Positions 6,557 through 10,491 of a stretch of 10,491 nt of DNA are shown here, one piece after another. The translations under genes were made by a program, and so were the position numbers. The stretch lies in contig CALICC010000095.1 in assembly GCA_938049325.1 (NCBI GenBank), positions 1 to 10,491 of the forward strand, given 5' to 3'. The notes beneath the pieces are model-generated. The model made no database searches. It saw only the letters and a list, made by a program, of their open reading frames with translations, and was not told where the DNA came from. The stretch comes from an uncultured Ilumatobacter sp. GTDB lineage: Bacteria; Actinomycetota; Acidimicrobiia; Acidimicrobiales; Ilumatobacteraceae. How positions within the stretch are numbered: position 1 is the stretch's first letter; each line of letters starts with the position of its first letter.

Positions 6557-6961
6557 ATGGCAACACTCGCAACGATTGAAGGCATCGGTCCCGTATCCGC
6601 CAAGAAGATGGCAAAGTGCGGCATCACCACAACCAACGGTCTGTTGAAGGACTGTGGGAGCAAGGCTGGCCGAAAGGCTGCAGCCAAGGAGTCGGGTTGC
6701 ACCGAGAAGCAGATCCTCGAATGGGTGAATCGCGCTGACTTGATGCGCGTGAAGGGTGTTGGCGAGGAGTACAGCGATCTGCTCGAGCAGGCCGGCGTCG
6801 ACACCGTCAAGGAGCTCGCCACTCGCAAGCCCGAGAACCTGCACGCCAAGATGCTCGAAGTGAACGCGAAGAAGAAAGCCGTGCGGCGGCCGCCGGCTGA
6901 GTCGATGGTCAAGGCGTGGGTCGCTCACGCCAAGAAGTTGAAGCCGGCCGTCACCTACTGA
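6557..6961 (+). CDS. DUF4332 protein with tandem helix-hairpin-helix motifs
   Basis: A 134-residue, Lys-rich cytoplasmic protein that matches the DUF4332 family as I know it. It has two helix-hairpin-helix style repeats: IEGIGPVSAKKM (7-18) with the following helix, and MRVKGVGEEYSDLLEQAGV (63-81). Between them is the family stretch EKQILEWVNRADL (50-62); a basic helical C-terminus runs from about 94 and ends in AVTY. Such motifs, like those in DNA polymerase and ligase accessory domains, usually contact the DNA backbone without sequence specificity, but no role has been firmly set for DUF4332. The strong AAGGAG and the family start point support ATG 6557. The gene stands alone: divergent from the lipoprotein hydrolase and convergent with the large lipase, ending at a strong hairpin. 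Nucleic-acid binding is inferred. Confidence 0.88.
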   Translation: MATLATIEGIGPVSAKKMAKCGITTTNGLLKDCGSKAGRKAAAKESGCTEKQILEWVNRADLMRVKGVGEEYSDLLEQAGVDTVKELATRKPENLHAKMLEVNAKKKAVRRPPAESMVKAWVAHAKKLKPAVTY

Positions 6962-6964
6962 CCT

Positions 6965-6999
6965 GAGAGTGACCGCGGCGTTGCGCCGCGGTCACTCTC
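6965..6999. terminator. bidirectional hairpin terminator shared by the DUF4332 and lipase genes
   Basis: A perfect 16-bp inverted repeat with a 3-base loop: arm GAGAGTGACCGCGGCG (6965-6980), loop TTG, arm CGCCGCGGTCACTCTC (6984-6999). It begins 3 bases after the DUF4332 stop. The right arm contains the TGA stop (6992-6994) and the preceding Glu codon of the minus-strand lipase gene. No T-tract follows on either strand, as with many actinobacterial hairpin terminators. Confidence 0.8.
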
Positions 7000-9181
7000 T
7001 CGGTTCGATCACGCACCTGCCGCCGTCGCAGGTGTCGATCACCATGCCGTCGGGCCGCAAGAACGCGGCCGCCTGGTCGTAGGCCGATGCTGCTCGCCGC
7101 ACGTCTTCGTGCGGGTCGATGCCGTCGCGTGGAGGCGTGTTGGTCGTCGGTGGAAGCGCTGTGCCGCTGTCGAAGAGCACGACCGCCGAGCCGTCGAACG
7201 GGAAGCTGTCGATCCGTTCGATTCCCCAGAACGGCTCGACGTCGGTTGAACGAACATCGGCTGCGCCGACGCCGACGCGCGCGCCCATCGAACGCGCCAT
7301 CACGTCCATCGCGACGTTCGCGACCTGAAAGTCGCCGAGCGCGCCTTGGATGAGCGCATACTTTTGGTCGAGCCCCGGCAAGGGTGTACGGAAGTGATTG
7401 ACGTAGCCGTTGCCTTCGCCGCGGTCCCACAGCATCTGAATGGTGAGCAGCACGATGGCTTGGTCGAGCTTGTCGGGAAACGCGGGGTCGAGGATCTGCT
7501 GGAAGGTGTCGAAGTCGATGGAGCGGTTGAGCAACGTCGAGTAGTTCACCGCCGGCACGCCGAAGACACCGCGGTCCCAGTCAAGTGAGATCGCCGTTGA
7601 GACCGGGCCCATGATACCGCCCTGCGAAATGCCGTAGTACGAGAGCTCGTCGGGGTCGAGCAGCGGCCGCCCGTCGTCGGATTGGAATGCCGGGTCGACG
7701 GCAAATCCGTCAGGGTGTTTCATCAGCCTGCCGAGGAACAGTGTGTTGAGGTGGCCCTGGAGCAAGCGGTCGACGAGCGTCGAGAAGTTGCTCGGATCCA
7801 CGAGCGAGGCTGCTGCGTTGCCGATGTCTTCTTCGGCCATGCCGATCAGTGCGGTGCCGCACACGACGTAGTTGTGATTCTCGGCAAGCAAGGTCGGCCC
7901 GGCGGACGTGACCTGGCGCTCGGTGCCGAGCAAGCCGTGCCCGTACAGCAGTCCGGCTCCCGGCTCGTCGGCGGTGGACGCGTCGGTGATCTGACAGCGG
8001 AATCGGGAGGTGATGGTGCCGTCGGCGACGGGAAGGTCCGCCCCGACCGCATCTGGGTCGAGAGGGTCCGGCAGGTTCAATCCGGTACCACTTGCGCCCT
8101 CGCCTTCGAGGTAGAGCGGCGTGTCGAACGTGCCTTCGATGACTCGACGTCGGGACTCATCGTCGCGTTCGTTCGTTTCGACGGTGAAGGCAGGTGCGTC
8201 GTCGCCCAGCATCGCGAATGCGTCGTCGCGCATGTGGACGAGGGGGCCGGTGAGGTTTTGCGTCGAAATGACGGTGAAGTCCCAAGCCATCACGAGGCTG
8301 CTGCGTTCGACTCCCGCGTTCTCGAGGTCGGTGAAGATCTGTTCCATCGCTGGCCGCCGGGCCTCCACTGCCTCAACATCCGTCTCGAGTCGATCGCGAA
8401 AGGCCCGGAACGCCTCGGTCGGTTCGATGGGGTTGCCGTCGGCATCGACGATGTTGCGGAGACCGATCACGATGCGGTGTCCCTCGGCGTAGTTCACGGC
8501 GGGGCGCAGGAACAGTCCACGTCGAGCGTCATCGGGCGCGTTGCTGTCGGTCTCGGCCCAGTGTGGCCAGCGCTCGCCCGTCGTCGCGTCGACGATGACG
8601 CTTGCCGAATCGGGTGCGAGTGACTGCGCGATGTCGGTGATCGAAGGAAGGCCGGAGCCTGCCGGGTCGACGCCGGGCAGCAGTGCGAGGGCGGCGCTGC
8701 CGGGACTGAATCCGTCGTTTCGGTTGTGGCGCGACGTGTCGACGTTGACGCCCTCTGCATTCGCAGGCATTGACGTCGCTGCGATGTTGACGCGACGCCC
8801 CGTGACGGTTGTTGGATCGACCACCGTGAGTGCATCGGACGGGAACGGAAGCATGCACGAATGGCCTGACACCTCGCACCGCGTCGGGTCGTCGTCGGGA
8901 TCGAAGGCGAGGTCGATGGTGCCGTCGAACTCGTTGGCGAGGTCGGATGTTGATGGATCGCTCGGAGCCTCGGTGTCGCCAGGAGCCTCGTCACCGGTCG
9001 CTTCGGTGTTCGGCGTTGCAGCCGATGTGGGTGCCGCGGCGTCTGTGCCGACCGGTTGAGAGTCGGCGGGGGCGCTGGGTTCTGTCGACGAGCTGTCGGA
9101 CCCACTGCACGCGGTGGCGATCAGCGCAACGACGACGCACATCCCGCGTCGTGCTCGTCGGGTGTGACTGTGCTGGATCAT
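6992..9181 (-). CDS. large secreted lipoprotein lipase/esterase with bacterial-lipase N-terminal region
   Basis: A 729-residue exported hydrolase. The N-terminus has a twin-Arg-containing basic stretch, a hydrophobic core (14-22) and a probable lipidation Cys25 (IATACSGSD); Ala at -3 makes the lipobox imperfect. Residues 26-80 are a Ser/Thr/Pro/Ala/Asp/Glu-rich tether. From about 100 it shows CMLPFPSDALTVVDPTTVTGRRVN (109-132), MPANAEGVNVD (138-148) and NRNDGFSPGS (153-162), a pattern I associate with the N-terminal region of VolA/Pla-1-like bacterial lipases. The hydrolase part has YGHGLLG (413-419) and the nucleophile elbow GISQGG with Ser519; Asp617 and His691 are plausible triad partners. 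Paired Cys near 102/109 and 718/723 may form disulfides. ATG 9181 is preceded by GGAGG with 5-base spacing. The last codons fold into a terminator hairpin. Role: breakdown of external lipids or esters. Confidence 0.85.
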   Translation of the reverse strand: MIQHSHTRRARRGMCVVVALIATACSGSDSSSTEPSAPADSQPVGTDAAAPTSAATPNTEATGDEAPGDTEAPSDPSTSDLANEFDGTIDLAFDPDDDPTRCEVSGHSCMLPFPSDALTVVDPTTVTGRRVNIAATSMPANAEGVNVDTSRHNRNDGFSPGSAALALLPGVDPAGSGLPSITDIAQSLAPDSASVIVDATTGERWPHWAETDSNAPDDARRGLFLRPAVNYAEGHRIVIGLRNIVDADGNPIEPTEAFRAFRDRLETDVEAVEARRPAMEQIFTDLENAGVERSSLVMAWDFTVISTQNLTGPLVHMRDDAFAMLGDDAPAFTVETNERDDESRRRVIEGTFDTPLYLEGEGASGTGLNLPDPLDPDAVGADLPVADGTITSRFRCQITDASTADEPGAGLLYGHGLLGTERQVTSAGPTLLAENHNYVVCGTALIGMAEEDIGNAAASLVDPSNFSTLVDRLLQGHLNTLFLGRLMKHPDGFAVDPAFQSDDGRPLLDPDELSYYGISQGGIMGPVSTAISLDWDRGVFGVPAVNYSTLLNRSIDFDTFQQILDPAFPDKLDQAIVLLTIQMLWDRGEGNGYVNHFRTPLPGLDQKYALIQGALGDFQVANVAMDVMARSMGARVGVGAADVRSTDVEPFWGIERIDSFPFDGSAVVLFDSGTALPPTTNTPPRDGIDPHEDVRRAASAYDQAAAFLRPDGMVIDTCDGGRCVIEPRE

Positions 9182-9186
9182 CGCTG

Positions 9187-9191
9187 CCTCC
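9187..9191 (-). promoter_or_regulatory. ribosome binding site of the large lipase gene
   Basis: GGAGG on the minus strand, 5 bases before ATG 9181. It confirms the start and argues against the long upstream extension of the open frame. Confidence 0.75.
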
Positions 9192-9329
9192 GTGTGCCCT
9201 GTGGTGCGTACGACATTGTTGCGGCTCTGTGAACCTGCGGGCTCATCGGAACCGACGCTCAACTCGGCGCCGAAGTCTGCCGATGGGTCTCTCGTGCCTG
9301 AAGACGAATACCCGGAAGAACGAAGTGCT

Positions 9330-9896
9330 GTGGCGACCATCGAGCGCTTCGTCAGCGACGATCCGCAACAGATCGACGGATGGTCCTCGAAGTCGCCGGG
9401 ACAGCAACGGTTGGCGATGGAACTGACCGACGCGCTCGACGGCTCTGGTGTCGTGTTGCACAGCCGAACCTTCGCTGGGACGCGGCTCGGTATCGACCAT
9501 CTCGTTGTTGCCCCGACGGGCATCTGGGTGATCGACGCCCGAGCCGACGAAGGACGAATCGAGTGGCGAGACCATGGAGACGCGCATCGGCCCGACCGGC
9601 GTTTGTACGTCGGAGGCGCCGACGAGACGCACTCGATCGGCCCGCTGGCGCACAAGGTCGCGTCGCTGCGGCGTGCGCTCGAACCGTGCGGATTCGCTGG
9701 GGCTCCCGTCACGACGGCGGTGTGCTTCGCCGACGCAGACTTCGCGCTCCGGGCAGAACCGTTCCGCATTATCGGCACCTGGGTGTCGTGGTCGCGGCGT
9801 CTCACCGAGCTGGTGCTCGAGCAGGAGTTGTTCTCGGTCGAAGCGATTCAGATCGTCGCCGAGCAGTTGGCGTCGACCCTTCCACCGGCCGACTGA
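9330..9896 (+). CDS. NERD (nuclease-related domain) protein with altered catalytic residues
   Basis: A 188-residue protein of the actinobacterial NERD-domain family, a PD-(D/E)XK-like fold. Visible hallmarks from GTG 9330: SPGQQRLAMEL (22-32), VVLHSRTFAGTRLGIDHLVV (41-60) with Asp56, then PTGIWVIDARADEGRIEW (62-79) with Asp69. After that come a LYVGGADETH segment (92-101), the helix VASLRRAL and VTTAVCFADADFAL (127-140), all typical of the family's second half. The usual Asp-x-Lys is Asp-Ala-Arg (Arg71), and the usual Glu after the first Gly appears as Gln26. The frame is open from GTG 9192, but third-position GC is low before 9330 and rises sharply after it, and earlier starts would leave no room for promoters of the divergent lipase. 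GGAAG at 9314-9318 is a possible, distant Shine-Dalgarno. No signal peptide is convincing. Confidence 0.78.
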   Translation: MATIERFVSDDPQQIDGWSSKSPGQQRLAMELTDALDGSGVVLHSRTFAGTRLGIDHLVVAPTGIWVIDARADEGRIEWRDHGDAHRPDRRLYVGGADETHSIGPLAHKVASLRRALEPCGFAGAPVTTAVCFADADFALRAEPFRIIGTWVSWSRRLTELVLEQELFSVEAIQIVAEQLASTLPPAD

Positions 9897-9910
9897 TCGG
9901 CCTGCCGGTG
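9883..9910 (+). terminator. possible hairpin terminator overlapping the stop of the NERD gene
   Basis: CACCGG (9883-9888) pairs with CCGGTG (9905-9910), and CCGA (9889-9892) with TCGG (9897-9900), leaving a CTGA loop and a 4-base bulge. An alternative is a plain 6-bp stem, GGCCGA/TCGGCC (9887-9892 and 9897-9902). The stop TGA lies in the loop. There is no T-tract. Confidence 0.4.
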
Positions 9911-10016
9911 AGCAGCGGTCGCACCTCTTGCGGGCGCAGCGAGAGTAGGTGTCGAGAAGGCAGGACGTGGCCCGACGAGTGGCCAACCGGTGCGGCTTGA
10001 CAAGGCGTGCTCCGAG

Positions 10017-10491
10017 TCAGAGTCGACGCGCAACGAACGTGGTGCAGTCGTACGCGCCGATCTCGCGTTGTTGGCGCGTACTCGCGACCTTGACCGTCGT
10101 GTCGAACCCGGCCTCGTCCATCCAATCGAGCAGATCCCACCCGAAGTGGTGGTATGTGGCGACCCTTCCGCGCACCAGGTCGCCGTGGTATTCGATCGGC
10201 TCGCGTAACACCCACTGCCCATCGACAACGTCGAAGAGTTCGTTCGAGCGACGCGCAAAGGAGAAGGGAACCGTGAAGACGTGGACGCCGCCGGGTCGAA
10301 TGACTCTGGCCATCTCGCTGATCGCGAGTTGCGTGTCGGGCACGTGCTCCAGCACGTCTTCCGAGATGAGGAGATCGAGCGACTTGTCGGCGTGGGTGAG
10401 CGCTGTGAGATCTTCGCAGCGAACGCCATTGCGCTCGTCGCCTGGGGCCACGTCATCGAAGAATTCCGAGTGGTGAATGTTCGCAGCGTCT
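10017..10491 (-). CDS. class I SAM-dependent methyltransferase, C-terminal part (5' end outside window)
   Basis: The frame is open through the right edge, so this is the last 157 or so residues of a longer protein; the GTG at 10451 is internal. The visible part begins with NIHHSEFFDD, then CEDLTALTHADKSLDLLISEDVLEHV, which covers the SAM-adenine acidic region and motif IV of Methyltransf_11-type enzymes, and ARVIRPGGVHVFTVPF, the motif following it. The glycine-rich SAM loop (motif I) is expected upstream or absent in this subgroup. The tail has HHFGWDLLDWMDEAGFDT, common in this family. Similar proteins often lie in glycan or polysaccharide gene clusters, but nothing else here shows that. 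It is convergent with the NERD gene across a 120-bp gap holding no gene. The acceptor substrate is unknown. Confidence 0.82.
   Translation of the reverse strand, partial: DAANIHHSEFFDDVAPGDERNGVRCEDLTALTHADKSLDLLISEDVLEHVPDTQLAISEMARVIRPGGVHVFTVPFSFARRSNELFDVVDGQWVLREPIEYHGDLVRGRVATYHHFGWDLLDWMDEAGFDTTVKVASTRQQREIGAYDCTTFVARRL

Noticed and set aside
5448..6647. 399-residue plus-strand open frame opposite the lipoprotein hydrolase
   Set aside because: Arg/Gly-rich composition with no motifs; it mirrors the third-position GC bias of the real minus-strand gene.
7682..8623. 313-residue plus-strand open frame opposite the large lipase
   Set aside because: No recognisable domain; the minus strand carries clear lipase motifs through the same stretch.
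9182..9805. Open extension upstream of the large lipase, to 9805
   Set aside because: It overlaps the NERD gene on the other strand. ATG 9181 has a GGAGG site and begins a signal peptide.
1..10491. Search for CRISPR arrays, insertion sequences, tRNA genes, prophage or defence islands
   Set aside because: No direct-repeat arrays, transposase motifs, tRNA-like folds or phage genes were seen; the lone NERD protein does not make a defence system.

Overview
The window looks like ordinary chromosomal DNA from a high-GC actinobacterium. GC is high, third codon positions are mostly G or C, and GTG starts are used. The actinobacterial form of the NERD-domain protein, the DUF4332 helix-hairpin-helix protein and the large NAD-dependent glutamate dehydrogenase together suggest the class Acidimicrobiia (Ilumatobacter-like). 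That placement is an inference from protein resemblance, not a database result. I see no mobile elements, CRISPR arrays, tRNA or rRNA genes.

Layout, left to right. The window opens inside the 3' end of a large NAD-specific glutamate dehydrogenase gene (+). A nitroreductase-family flavoprotein (+) follows. It meets, tail to tail, a small four-helix membrane protein (-). That protein is divergent from an HxlR-family regulator (+), and the 74 bp between them carries two palindromic boxes that look like operators for the regulator. Next is a 577-residue amidohydrolase of the D-aminoacylase superfamily (+), convergent with a minus-strand pair: a voltage-gated type potassium channel, preceded by a lipoprotein alpha/beta hydrolase. 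Divergent from that pair is a DUF4332 protein (+). It shares a long perfect hairpin with a convergent 729-residue lipoprotein lipase/esterase (-) whose stop codon lies inside the hairpin. Divergent from the lipase is a NERD-domain protein (+) with altered putative catalytic residues. The window ends in a SAM-dependent methyltransferase (-) cut by the right edge.

The genes do not form one pathway. Three local units stand out: the regulator and membrane protein pair with its shared operator region; the hydrolase and ion channel pair on the minus strand; and two separate secreted lipoprotein hydrolases with Ser/Thr/Ala/Pro-rich tethers, which suggest breakdown of external esters or lipids. No strong case for a wholly new system emerges. 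The best leads are the HxlR operator pair, the degenerate NERD protein, the stand-alone DUF4332 protein and the amidohydrolase with non-canonical metal-site positions.
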